A stretch of 7,471 nt of DNA. It comes from Pseudomonadota bacterium (lineage in GTDB: Bacteria; Pseudomonadota; Gammaproteobacteria; Enterobacterales; Enterobacteriaceae). Below the pieces are notes generated by a model. That model searched no databases, was not told the origin of the DNA, and worked only from the letters and a program-made list of their open reading frames with translations. The DNA lies in NCBI GenBank assembly GCA_023425455.1, contig JAFACP010000010.1:1-7471 (forward strand), in the 5' to 3' direction. Shown here piece by piece: positions 1 through 6,953 of this stretch. Position 1 is the first letter of the stretch. Each line of letters opens with the position of its first letter. The position numbers and the translations under genes are program-made.

Positions 1-587
1 CTGGCGACGTACGCCTGCGCGGTGTCGAGATTCGGTTTTTCCACGAACTGCGCCACGTCAAACGCCACGCTGTCGCCCGCCCCCGGCGTCACCGCGCCGC
101 GGCGAATGTAGCCGTAGCCGGTTTCCGGCAGATCCGGCACGATGCCGAAGGTCACCAGCTTGCCGCTGTCGGCATACGGGATGGCGGCGCGAACCGCGTC
201 GCGGAACGCATCTTCCTGCTGGATGACGTGGTCCGCGGCCAGCACCAGCATCAGCGGGTCACACTCCGGGCTGCTGCGCTTCGCCGCCAGCGCCGCGAGG
301 GCGATCGCCGGCGCGGTGTTGCGACCGGCAGGCTCCAGAATGATGTTCTCCGTCAGTTTGTTCAGCTGACGCAGCTGCTCGGCGACGATAAAGCGGTGCT
401 GCTCGTTGCAGATCACCACCGGGCTTTCGCACTCCACGCCGTGCAGACGGTTTACCGTGGTCTGCAGCATGGTGAGATCCCCTTTCAGACAGAGGAACTG
501 TTTTGGATAGAGCACCCGGGACAGCGGCCACAACCGGCTACCAGAGCCACCCGCCATCACGACCGGATACAAAGTGGTTTGACTCAT
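1..587 (-). CDS. cpsB: Mannose-1-phosphate guanylyltransferase, 5' part (truncated by window edge)
   Basis: CpsB (ManC) makes GDP-mannose from mannose-1-phosphate and GTP in the cytoplasm. GDP-mannose is the precursor that Gmd and Fcl turn into GDP-fucose. The ATG at 587-585 opens a frame that stays open to the window edge, giving 195 complete residues of a protein that is about 478 aa in E. coli, so the C-terminal part is missing. The N-terminus reads [20 protein letters not shown]. The nucleotidyltransferase signature GGSGSRLWP lies at residues 13-21, with [10 protein letters not shown] at 85-94, the metal/nucleotide-site AADH at 117-120, TGYGYI at 156-161 and FVEKP at 181-185. The start lies 3 bp after the wcaI stop, with a GGGG-type ribosome site inside the wcaI end. 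A second manC copy from an O-antigen cluster is the only real alternative, and the wcaI neighbour argues against it. No frameshift is seen. Confidence 0.96.
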   Translation of the reverse strand, partial: MSQTTLYPVVMAGGSGSRLWPLSRVLYPKQFLCLKGDLTMLQTTVNRLHGVECESPVVICNEQHRFIVAEQLRQLNKLTENIILEPAGRNTAPAIALAALAAKRSSPECDPLMLVLAADHVIQQEDAFRDAVRAAIPYADSGKLVTFGIVPDLPETGYGYIRRGAVTPGAGDSVAFDVAQFVEKPNLDTAQAYVA

Positions 588-590
588 GAT

Positions 591-1814
591 TTATCCCCGA
601 ATATCTGCAATAAATTGGTTCAGCACGTTCTCTTTCTCGAGCGTGCGTTCGGCATATTCACGTGCCACCGTGTTCTCTTTCGGCATTGCCAGCGCCTGCT
701 CAATGCCGGTGACCAGCGCCGGGACCGATTCCGGCTCGACGCAAACGGCGATCCCCGGATAGCTGGCGCACAGCTGGCCTAACTCGGTGTCCGGCTCGGC
801 GGTGATCACCGCCGAACCGCCAACCGCTAAGATATTGGTCAACTTTGAGGGCAGCACCGCATCCGCCGCGCCGCGCTTTTGTACCACCAGATGACAGTCG
901 GCCATCTTCAGCAGCGCAGGCAGTGCCTCGTAGGACTGCAGCGGGAAAAAGTTGACGTTGCTCAGGCCGCGTTCGCTGACCATTTTTTCCAGCCGCGCTT
1001 TACCGCCGCCCTGGCCGACAATCACGAACAGCCACGGCTGCTGGCGCAGCTGCTGCGCGGCGTCGATAACGCTCTCCAGCCCCTGCTTTTCACCAATGTT
1101 GCCGGAGTAAAGAATGATCTTTTGCCCTTCAGGCAGGCCGAGCTGCTGGCGCAGGGCCGCCGCGTCGCCTTCGCTGACCTCACGAAAACGCGCCACTTCT
1201 GACCAGTTGGGGAAAAAGATCACTTTTTCCGCCGCCACACCCTTCTCCTGCGCTTTATTCATCATCGAGCGTGAAATGGTCGAGACATAATCCACGTTAT
1301 GCAGGCCACTGCGCTCAAAGGCGCTGGCAAGCTTCGCCACCTTGCCGCCCCTGCCGCTGCCCGCCATACCCAGACCGAGCATGGCGTCGACCTCATAATC
1401 CTGAATATGCAGCAGGGTGCGCGCGCCGGAGAGTTTGCCCAGCAGGCGCATGCCTGGCGTGCAGAACAGCGTCGGCACGACGCCAATGATGCGATCCGGC
1501 TTCCAGCGACGCTGGGCCATCAGCGGGAAGAAACTGCTGAAGGCGAAACTGCCTAAATGCAGCAACCGTTTTAGCGTCGAAGGCTGCTTCGGCACATACA
1601 GCGGGCAGCGCCAGACGGTGGCCGCCCCCTGCTCGCATTGATAGCGCCAGCTGGAGTAGCGCGCGCCCACCTGCCATTCCGGGTAGTAAGGCGGCGCGGT
1701 AATGACCCGCACCTCGTGGCCCTGGCTTACCATCCATTCGACCATTTCGCCGGTGTACTTGCCGATACCGGTTAATTCAGGCGCATAGTTGATCCCGTAA
1801 ACGAGGATTTTCAT
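591..1814 (-). CDS. wcaI: Colanic acid glycosyltransferase WcaI (GT4, fucosyltransferase type)
   Basis: WcaI is a cytoplasmic, membrane-associated GT-B (GT4) enzyme. It is reported to add the first fucose to the lipid-linked glucose primer of the colanic acid repeat unit. The protein is 407 aa, the same length as in E. coli K-12. The N-terminal acceptor domain begins [20 protein letters not shown], with the glycine-rich TGIGKY at residues 15-20. The C-terminal Rossmann domain contains [14 protein letters not shown] (234-247), [13 protein letters not shown] (264-276) and [13 protein letters not shown] (321-333), the donor-binding region. The ATG overlaps the gmm stop by 4 bp (ATGA, 1811-1814), so the two genes are probably translationally coupled, and a GAGGTG element lies just upstream. 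The substrate assignment comes from the family, not from anything visible here; the identity as WcaI is secure from sequence and position. Confidence 0.97.
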   Translation of the reverse strand: MKILVYGINYAPELTGIGKYTGEMVEWMVSQGHEVRVITAPPYYPEWQVGARYSSWRYQCEQGAATVWRCPLYVPKQPSTLKRLLHLGSFAFSSFFPLMAQRRWKPDRIIGVVPTLFCTPGMRLLGKLSGARTLLHIQDYEVDAMLGLGMAGSGRGGKVAKLASAFERSGLHNVDYVSTISRSMMNKAQEKGVAAEKVIFFPNWSEVARFREVSEGDAAALRQQLGLPEGQKIILYSGNIGEKQGLESVIDAAQQLRQQPWLFVIVGQGGGKARLEKMVSERGLSNVNFFPLQSYEALPALLKMADCHLVVQKRGAADAVLPSKLTNILAVGGSAVITAEPDTELGQLCASYPGIAVCVEPESVPALVTGIEQALAMPKENTVAREYAERTLEKENVLNQFIADIRG

Positions 1815-2290
1815 AGGTCTGGCACCTCAGCCTGCCGGTCGGTGAGAAAATAGGCACGGCTGTTGTCATGGACGTTGTCGCTGGCCAGAAGCGTCTGCGC
1901 CTCCAGCCAGCGGAAGTCGTCGTGCTGAGTAGCGGGCAGACGCAGGTCGGCCATATTCACCTTCAGGCGAAAACCGAGCACCACGTAGTGAGTGGTGAAC
2001 CCGGTACCGGAAAAGTTATCGTCATAGAAGTGCTGCCAGACGCCGAAGAACTGCCCTGCTGCCATCGGCAGGCGCAGGCCAAGCTCCGCCAGGGTAAGAC
2101 GCTCAAACGCATCGGTAAGCGTCTCATCCTTTTGCACCCGCCCGCCGGGTACGAACCAGTACCCCTGCGCGGGGCGGTTGGTTCGTTTTCCCAGCAAGAA
2201 CTCGCCGCGCTCGTTTTCAACGATCAGATCAATCGAGATAAGCGGAGTGGAGCGCACTACCGTGGCAAAATCTTCCTGACTTAAAAACAT
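1811..2290 (-). CDS. gmm: GDP-mannose mannosyl hydrolase (Nudix-like)
   Basis: Gmm (WcaH, NudD) hydrolyses GDP-mannose to GDP and mannose, and also acts on GDP-glucose. It probably tunes the GDP-mannose pool used by Gmd. I chose the ATG at 2290 ([12 protein letters not shown]), which gives 159 aa and the E. coli N-terminus. An in-frame upstream ATG at 2329 would add 13 residues inside fcl and has no family support. The degenerate Nudix box runs from G50 through E56, R64 and E69 to G71; the RE and EE pairs of the canonical box read RL and AE. This is typical of the Gmm family, which cleaves at carbon rather than phosphorus. D21, R36, Y102 and H123 match the active-site residues reported for the E. 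coli enzyme as D22, R37, Y103 and H124. The start is 2 bp after the fcl stop, and a GGGGG ribosome site (2296-2300) lies inside fcl. Confidence 0.97.
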   Translation of the reverse strand: MFLSQEDFATVVRSTPLISIDLIVENERGEFLLGKRTNRPAQGYWFVPGGRVQKDETLTDAFERLTLAELGLRLPMAAGQFFGVWQHFYDDNFSGTGFTTHYVVLGFRLKVNMADLRLPATQHDDFRWLEAQTLLASDNVHDNSRAYFLTDRQAEVPDL

Positions 2291-2292
2291 GG

Positions 2293-3258
2293 TTACCCCC
2301 GGAAGCGGTGCTGGTTTTCCAGGAACCACTCGTAGGTGCTGGCAAGCCCCTGTTCGAGCGACACCTCGTGATACCAGCCCAGCTGATGCAGACGCGTCAC
2401 GTCCAGCAACTTACGCGGCGTGCCGTCCGGTTTGGTGGCGTCAAACACCACGCGGCCCTTGTAGCCCACCACCTGAGCAATGGTCTGCGCCAGCTCGCGG
2501 ATGGTGCAGTCAATGCCGGTGCCGACGTTAATGTGCGACAGCATTGGTTCGGTGTTCTCCTGCCACACCTCGCGTGCCAGCTCCATCACATGAATGCTGG
2601 CGGCGGCCATATCATCCACGTGCAGGAACTCGCGCATCGGCGTACCGCTGCCCCACACCACCACGTCCGGCGCGTTGTCTACCGTTGCCTCATGGAAGCG
2701 ACGCAGCAGCGCCGGGATCACATGCGAGTTACTCGGGTGGAAGTTGTCATGCGGCCCGTACAGGTTGGTTGGCATCACCGAACGGTAGTCGCGGCCATAC
2801 TGACGGTTGTAGGATTCGCAGAGCTTGATCCCGGCAATCTTGGCGATGGCGTACGGCTCATTGGTGGCTTCAAGCTGGCCCTGCAGCAGTTCGCTCTCGG
2901 CGATCGGCTGCTTCGCCATTTTCGGGTAGATACAGGACGAGCCGAGAAACAGCAGCTTGTTCACGTCATTCAGGTGCGCCGCGTGAATGATGTTGCTCTC
3001 GATCATCATGTTTTGGTAGATGAAATCCGCCGGGTAGGTGTTATTGGCGACAATGCCGCCCACCTTCGCCGCCGCCAGATACACCTGGTCAATACGCTCG
3101 CGGGCAAAGAACGCCTGCACGGCGTGGCTGTCGAGCAGGTCCAGCTCCTCGCGCGTGCGGACAATCACCTCGACGTCGCCGCGCTGTTCCAGCAGGCGAG
3201 CAATCGCGGAACCGACCATTCCGCGATGACCGGCGACAAAAATACGTTGTTTGGTCAT
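2293..3258 (-). CDS. fcl: GDP-L-fucose synthase
   Basis: Fcl (WcaG) is the cytoplasmic NADPH-dependent epimerase/reductase that converts GDP-4-keto-6-deoxy-D-mannose to GDP-L-fucose, the last step of fucose donor synthesis. The protein is 321 aa, equal to E. coli Fcl. It is an extended short-chain dehydrogenase/reductase. The dinucleotide-binding motif GHRGMVG is at residues 10-16. The catalytic triad is S107, Y136 and K140 (YAIAK, 136-140). C109 and H179, the acid/base residues proposed for the epimerisation steps, are both present. The ATG at 3258 follows the gmd stop after 2 bp, with GGAG inside the gmd end as the likely ribosome site, so the two sequential enzymes are probably co-translated in step. 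The stop is TAA, 2 bp before gmm. Nothing is missing or broken. Confidence 0.98.
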   Translation of the reverse strand: MTKQRIFVAGHRGMVGSAIARLLEQRGDVEVIVRTREELDLLDSHAVQAFFARERIDQVYLAAAKVGGIVANNTYPADFIYQNMMIESNIIHAAHLNDVNKLLFLGSSCIYPKMAKQPIAESELLQGQLEATNEPYAIAKIAGIKLCESYNRQYGRDYRSVMPTNLYGPHDNFHPSNSHVIPALLRRFHEATVDNAPDVVVWGSGTPMREFLHVDDMAAASIHVMELAREVWQENTEPMLSHINVGTGIDCTIRELAQTIAQVVGYKGRVVFDATKPDGTPRKLLDVTRLHQLGWYHEVSLEQGLASTYEWFLENQHRFRG

Positions 3259-3260
3259 TC

Positions 3261-4382
3261 TCAGGACTCCAGCGCGATGGCCACCTCGTAGCCATGGGAT
3301 TTCAGCAGGGAGTGTTTTTTCGCCGCTTCAAGATCTTTCGCCACCATCTCAGAGACCATCTCCTGCAGAGTGGTTTCCGGTTTCCAGCCCAGGGTTTCGT
3401 GCGCTTTGGTTGGGTCGCCCAGCAGGGTTTCCACTTCCGCAGGACGGAAGTAGCGCGGGTCAACCTGCACAATCACATCGCCCGGCTTGACGCCCGGTGC
3501 ATCATGGCCGGTCACGGAGACCACAATCCCCTTCTCGTCCACGCCGGTGCCCTCGAAGCGCAGTTTGATGCCCAGCTGCGCGGCAGCCATTTCAACGAAC
3601 TGACGCACCGAGTACTGCACGCCGGTTGCAATAACGAAGTCTTCCGGCTTCTCCTGCTGCAACATCATCCACTGCATTTTGACGTAGTCTTTGGCATGGC
3701 CCCAGTCACGCAGGGAGTCCATGTTGCCGAGGTGCAGGCAAGACTCCAGACCCTGGGCGATGTTGGCGATAGCGCGGGTGATTTTGCGGGTCACGAAAGT
3801 TTCGCCGCGACGCGGAGATTCGTGGTTGAACAGGATGCCGTTACAGGCGTACATGCCATACGATTCACGGTAGTTCACGGTGATCCAGTAGGCGTACAGT
3901 TTCGCCACGGCATACGGAGAGCGCGGGTAGAACGGGGTGCTCTCTTTCTGCGGGATCTCCTGCACCAGACCATACAGCTCAGAGGTGGAGGCCTGGTAGA
4001 AACGGGTCTTCTTCTCAAGGCCGAGGAAGCGGATCGCCTCCAGCAGACGCAGCGTCCCCATCGCATCGACGTCGGCGGTATACTCCGGCGATTCGAAGGA
4101 GACCGCAACGTGGCTCATCGCGCCCAGGTTGTAGACCTCATCCGGCTGTACTTCCTGCAGGATACGGGTCAGGTTGGAGGTATCGGTCAGGTCGCCGTAG
4201 TGCAGGTGGAATTTCGGGTTCGCCGCGTGCGGATCCTGATAGATGTGATCCACACGTTCGGTGTTGAAAGAAGAGGCACGACGCTTAATACCGTGAACTT
4301 CATACCCTTTTTCCAGCAGCAATTCTGCCAGGTAAGAACCATCTTGTCCGGTAACGCCGGTGATGAGAGCGACTTTAGACAT
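3261..4382 (-). CDS. gmd: GDP-mannose 4,6-dehydratase
   Basis: Gmd converts GDP-D-mannose to GDP-4-keto-6-deoxy-D-mannose in the cytoplasm, using tightly bound NADP(H). It is the first committed step toward GDP-L-fucose. The protein is 373 aa, equal to E. coli Gmd, and starts [20 protein letters not shown]. The cofactor motif GVTGQDG is at residues 9-15. The active-site residues T133 and E135 (STSELYG, 132-138), Y157 and K161 (the YxxxK pair) are all present. The GDP-mannose-binding stretch [12 protein letters not shown] is at about 186-197. The gene lies 21 bp after wcaF with a clear AGAGGA ribosome site 8 nt before the ATG. Its base composition is GC-rich, unlike the preceding wcaD. Many O-antigen clusters also carry gmd, but the flanking wcaF and fcl-gmm-wcaI fix this as the colanic acid copy. 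Confidence 0.98.
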   Translation of the reverse strand: MSKVALITGVTGQDGSYLAELLLEKGYEVHGIKRRASSFNTERVDHIYQDPHAANPKFHLHYGDLTDTSNLTRILQEVQPDEVYNLGAMSHVAVSFESPEYTADVDAMGTLRLLEAIRFLGLEKKTRFYQASTSELYGLVQEIPQKESTPFYPRSPYAVAKLYAYWITVNYRESYGMYACNGILFNHESPRRGETFVTRKITRAIANIAQGLESCLHLGNMDSLRDWGHAKDYVKMQWMMLQQEKPEDFVIATGVQYSVRQFVEMAAAQLGIKLRFEGTGVDEKGIVVSVTGHDAPGVKPGDVIVQVDPRYFRPAEVETLLGDPTKAHETLGWKPETTLQEMVSEMVAKDLEAAKKHSLLKSHGYEVAIALES

Positions 4383-4390
4383 GTTTATAT

Positions 4391-4396
4391 TCCTCT
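4391..4396 (-). promoter_or_regulatory. Shine-Dalgarno site of gmd
   Basis: AGAGGA lies in the 21-bp wcaF-gmd spacer, 8 nt before the gmd ATG. It supports the chosen start and means gmd has its own ribosome site in the intergenic gap, unlike fcl and gmm, whose sites lie inside the preceding gene. Confidence 0.8.
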
Positions 4397-4403
4397 GTAC
4401 TTA

Positions 4404-4958
4404 TCAAAGTTTTTCAGTTTCAACGCGTTCGCGTATCACCACTGCGGGGTTGCCACGGCAAATTTTATTTGCCGGAAGCGATTTAAAAACGCTGCTGCGG
4501 GCACCGACTACCGTGCCATCGCCAACAGAAACACCGGGTGCAACAAAGACGTCTGTTGCCAGCCAGCATTTTTCACCAATCACAACAGGCGAAGCGGTAA
4601 TATCAAAATGCGGGCTCATAAAATCGTGGCTGCCGGTGCACAAATAACACTTCTGTGAAACCACCGAATTTGCGCCAATAGTAATATCGCCCAGCGTATA
4701 TAACACCGCGTCATCCCCTACCCAGGCATAATCGCCAAGGGTTAATTTCCATGGATAGGTAATTTTCACCGACGGGCGAATCACTACGTTTTTTCCGATT
4801 TTTGCGCCAAACAGCCGTAATAAAAATGCCCGCCAGCGATACAGTATTTGAGGTGACCACGCAAATAAGGTTGCCTGCACCGCCCACCAGAGTTGAACTT
4901 TAATCCCACCCGCGCCGCGAAAACCTTTCGGCACGGTAAATCCGTTGAGTTCCTGCAT
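4404..4958 (-). CDS. wcaF: Colanic acid O-acetyltransferase WcaF (hexapeptide repeat)
   Basis: WcaF is an acetyl-CoA-dependent O-acetyltransferase of the left-handed beta-helix (LbH) hexapeptide family. It is reported to acetylate a fucose of the lipid-linked colanic acid intermediate at the cytoplasmic face. The protein is 184 aa; I recall 182 for K-12. An N-terminal region rich in aromatics (LWWAVQATLFAWSP, 23-36) may associate with the membrane. Hexapeptide turns follow at IGKNVVI (54-60), IGANSVV (94-100) and most regularly at 127-157 (IGEKCW, ATDVFV, PGVSVG, GTVVGA). The loop TGSHDF (108-113) carries H111, the probable catalytic histidine of this family. The ATG at 4958 is 16 bp after wcaE with AAGGA 6 nt upstream. 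The coding sequence ends in tandem in-frame stops, TGA TAA. Confidence 0.95.
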   Translation of the reverse strand: MQELNGFTVPKGFRGAGGIKVQLWWAVQATLFAWSPQILYRWRAFLLRLFGAKIGKNVVIRPSVKITYPWKLTLGDYAWVGDDAVLYTLGDITIGANSVVSQKCYLCTGSHDFMSPHFDITASPVVIGEKCWLATDVFVAPGVSVGDGTVVGARSSVFKSLPANKICRGNPAVVIRERVETEKL

Positions 4959-4964
4959 TATCTT

Positions 4965-4969
4965 TCCTT
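4965..4969 (-). promoter_or_regulatory. Shine-Dalgarno site of wcaF
   Basis: AAGGA sits in the AT-rich 16-bp spacer between wcaE and wcaF, 6 nt before the wcaF ATG. The spacing is near the usual optimum and supports this start. Confidence 0.8.
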
Positions 4970-4974
4970 ATATT

Positions 4975-5721
4975 TCAGGCTTTGTTATATAAGGCTTTTG
5001 TTTTACCGGTAGTTTTCAACCGGAATAAATAAGATAATTCTGCCCAGAAGCCCGGCACGCGTAATATTTTACGCTGCACATTTTTTGCATCCCGGCACAA
5101 ATCCAGATTATTCGACGTCGATACGCCGCCCATTGAAAATTCCGACACCAGCCCTTTAATGCGCCGAAACGGATAACCAGACTTATACAAACTGGCCGCC
5201 AGCGCGTAGTCGGAAGAGACGCTGTACTGCAGGTCATAAGGCTGTTTTTTCAACCCGCGAAGCGGGAAGAAAATAGCCTGATGGCTGGCCGGCAGGCTGT
5301 GATAGATATACCAGCCGGGCTTCGCGCGGCGACACGCTTTATTGCCATTACCGAAATCCAGCAGCGCATCGCCAATATACATGGCCTCTTCTTTCTGGCG
5401 GGTTAACTGGCGGGCAAACAACGCCACGTCCTCGTGGAACACATCGCCGGAATTAAGGAAGATGGCATACTCGCCCTGCGCCAGTTCGATCCCTTTATTC
5501 ATCGCATCATAGATGCCTTTATCTTTCTCGCTGATGTAGCGTAAGTTGAACTCGCCGTTGAGTTTTTCAAGAAACTGCGCGGTGCCATCGTCAGAGCCGC
5601 CGTCGACCACGATCCACTCAAAGGTGATGGCGGGATCGCGCGCCAGGTTGCGCAGCGAGCGCCAGGTTTTCACCACGCCCTCGTAGTTACGAAAGGCGAC
5701 AGTAACGACGCTAAGAAACAT
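4975..5721 (-). CDS. wcaE: Colanic acid glycosyltransferase WcaE (GT2)
   Basis: WcaE is a cytoplasmic GT-A (GT2) glycosyltransferase, reported to add the second fucose to the growing repeat unit. The protein is 248 aa, equal to K-12. The GT2 fold is evident: [15 protein letters not shown] at the N-terminus, [13 protein letters not shown] (35-47) for nucleotide binding, [18 protein letters not shown] (68-85), and LNSGDVF (89-95), where the usual metal-binding DxD is replaced by SGD, as in related WcaE-type enzymes. SHQAIFF (146-152) and SSDYALA (169-175) are further family blocks. No membrane segment is seen. The start is 11 bp after the wcaD stop, with TGAGGT 5 nt upstream of the ATG. Compared with my recollection of K-12 WcaE, the middle and C-terminus differ more than the neighbouring proteins do. 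The donor and acceptor are assigned by family, not from visible residues. Confidence 0.95.
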   Translation of the reverse strand: MFLSVVTVAFRNYEGVVKTWRSLRNLARDPAITFEWIVVDGGSDDGTAQFLEKLNGEFNLRYISEKDKGIYDAMNKGIELAQGEYAIFLNSGDVFHEDVALFARQLTRQKEEAMYIGDALLDFGNGNKACRRAKPGWYIYHSLPASHQAIFFPLRGLKKQPYDLQYSVSSDYALAASLYKSGYPFRRIKGLVSEFSMGGVSTSNNLDLCRDAKNVQRKILRVPGFWAELSYLFRLKTTGKTKALYNKA

Positions 5722-5732
5722 AAACTACCTCA

Positions 5733-6953
5733 TCATGAATTCGTAATATTCAGCGCCTTGCGCAAAATAAACGGACAGACAATCAAGAATGCATATTCCG
5801 GGCTAAATATTGACCCGGTGAAAAATAGCGATACCGGTGTAAAAAGATACAGCTGCACACGAAAGTTCTGATTGTCGCCAAACGCATTAATCATCATTTT
5901 AAAAACTTTAAACAGATACCAAAGCGTCAACAGTACGGCGAACCACGAAAAATAAATAATTAACAGATACAGGCCATTGTCTATGGTTTTCCCGACGTCC
6001 GCACCGTTAAAGATTCCGAATGATGCAACATATTCGTAAAGTGAGCCAAATCTTACTACGCCATCAATATGGGTTAAGGAATAACCCACCATCACCAGCG
6101 GACCAATGATCCGATAATAGGACGATGAGCCTTCTGTACCCAAATCCCCGAGACGTTCAGAGATATACGGGAATGCAAATATCACGCCCACCAGAAATAC
6201 CGCAAAAGAGATAATCGCCAGCGGCAGTTTTTTCTTGATTGCATCCTTGTTCAGATACTGAAACGCCCACTCCAGCAGGTAGAACAATATAAATGTCATC
6301 ACCCCTGAGAACGAGCCTGACAGAACAATTCCTGCAAGAATCATAGCATCGGTTTTAGGGGTTTTGATACCAAACTGTTTGATGCTGAGCCAAATTGAGA
6401 TTAATGCCAGAGCAAAAAACGCTGGTTCAAAATAGAGCGCAGTCGTTCGCTTTCCCCCAAACTTAATGAAGTTCAGTACATAGCTGTTACTGTAAATGAG
6501 ATATTTCGAAATTATTTCCATCAGGCTACTGCCACCTGTCAGAATAATTTGCGCCATCTCCATCGCTGCCAGCATAACAATTAAGGTCACGACAAGATAA
6601 AAGAACCTGAGGATTTTCCGATAATTGTGCGGCGACACCGTTTTAAAGCGAATACTCCAGACCATGCCGATAATAATAACGATATAGACAAACAGCATGG
6701 TTGAAGTCACATATTTGCCGGCATCCAGCGACTGACCAAACAGGTAGTTAAACGCGGTCAGCGCAACCCCGATGCCAAGGGCGATCATCAGCTTCCTGAG
6801 GTGAATTTTCTCGACATACAGAAGTAATAAAACCGGCAGGAAGGTGACGATGGTTATCGGGAAACTTTCGCCCAGCTGGGCAATTTTGACGTTGACCAGC
6901 AGGTAGATGAGCGGCAGCAGCAGATAACTACAGATTCTGATAGAACGAGACAT
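5733..6953 (-). CDS. wcaD: Colanic acid polymerase WcaD (Wzy-type, multi-pass membrane protein)
   Basis: WcaD is the putative Wzy-like polymerase that joins flipped colanic acid repeat units at the periplasmic face of the inner membrane. I chose the ATG at 6953 (MSRSIRICSYLLLPLIYLLV), giving 406 aa, close to the K-12 length of about 405. The frame is open further upstream to an ATG at 7145, but the added residues are a basic, non-hydrophobic shadow of wcaC. Hydrophobic segments lie near residues 9-23, 31-47, 53-71, 83-100, 115-135, 172-191, 203-228, 243-262, 326-349 and 366-396. The polar stretch 263-325, containing GTEGSSSYYR, is the expected large periplasmic loop of a Wzy polymerase. The start overlaps wcaC by 26 bp. 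Base composition is much lower in GC than the flanking metabolic genes. Polymerase function is inferred from topology and locus position. Confidence 0.95.
   Translation of the reverse strand: MSRSIRICSYLLLPLIYLLVNVKIAQLGESFPITIVTFLPVLLLLYVEKIHLRKLMIALGIGVALTAFNYLFGQSLDAGKYVTSTMLFVYIVIIIGMVWSIRFKTVSPHNYRKILRFFYLVVTLIVMLAAMEMAQIILTGGSSLMEIISKYLIYSNSYVLNFIKFGGKRTTALYFEPAFFALALISIWLSIKQFGIKTPKTDAMILAGIVLSGSFSGVMTFILFYLLEWAFQYLNKDAIKKKLPLAIISFAVFLVGVIFAFPYISERLGDLGTEGSSSYYRIIGPLVMVGYSLTHIDGVVRFGSLYEYVASFGIFNGADVGKTIDNGLYLLIIYFSWFAVLLTLWYLFKVFKMMINAFGDNQNFRVQLYLFTPVSLFFTGSIFSPEYAFLIVCPFILRKALNITNS

Noticed and set aside
228..782. A 184-codon plus-strand open frame across the cpsB-wcaI junction.
   Set aside because: The minus strand holds cpsB with clear nucleotidyltransferase motifs; the plus-strand product is arginine- and glutamine-rich shadow sequence.
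2291..2329. An upstream ATG for gmm adding 13 residues.
   Set aside because: It lies inside fcl, and the known Gmm N-terminus begins at the ATG at 2290, which has a GGGGG ribosome site.
2308..3291. A 327-codon open frame on the plus strand opposite fcl.
   Set aside because: Same cause: a histidine- and valine-rich shadow of fcl with no family resemblance.
3294..4658. A 454-codon open frame on the plus strand opposite gmd and part of wcaF.
   Set aside because: It lies wholly antisense to two well-supported genes, has no recognisable motif or plausible ribosome site, crosses the wcaF-gmd junction, and is explained by GC-rich codon bias removing antisense stops.
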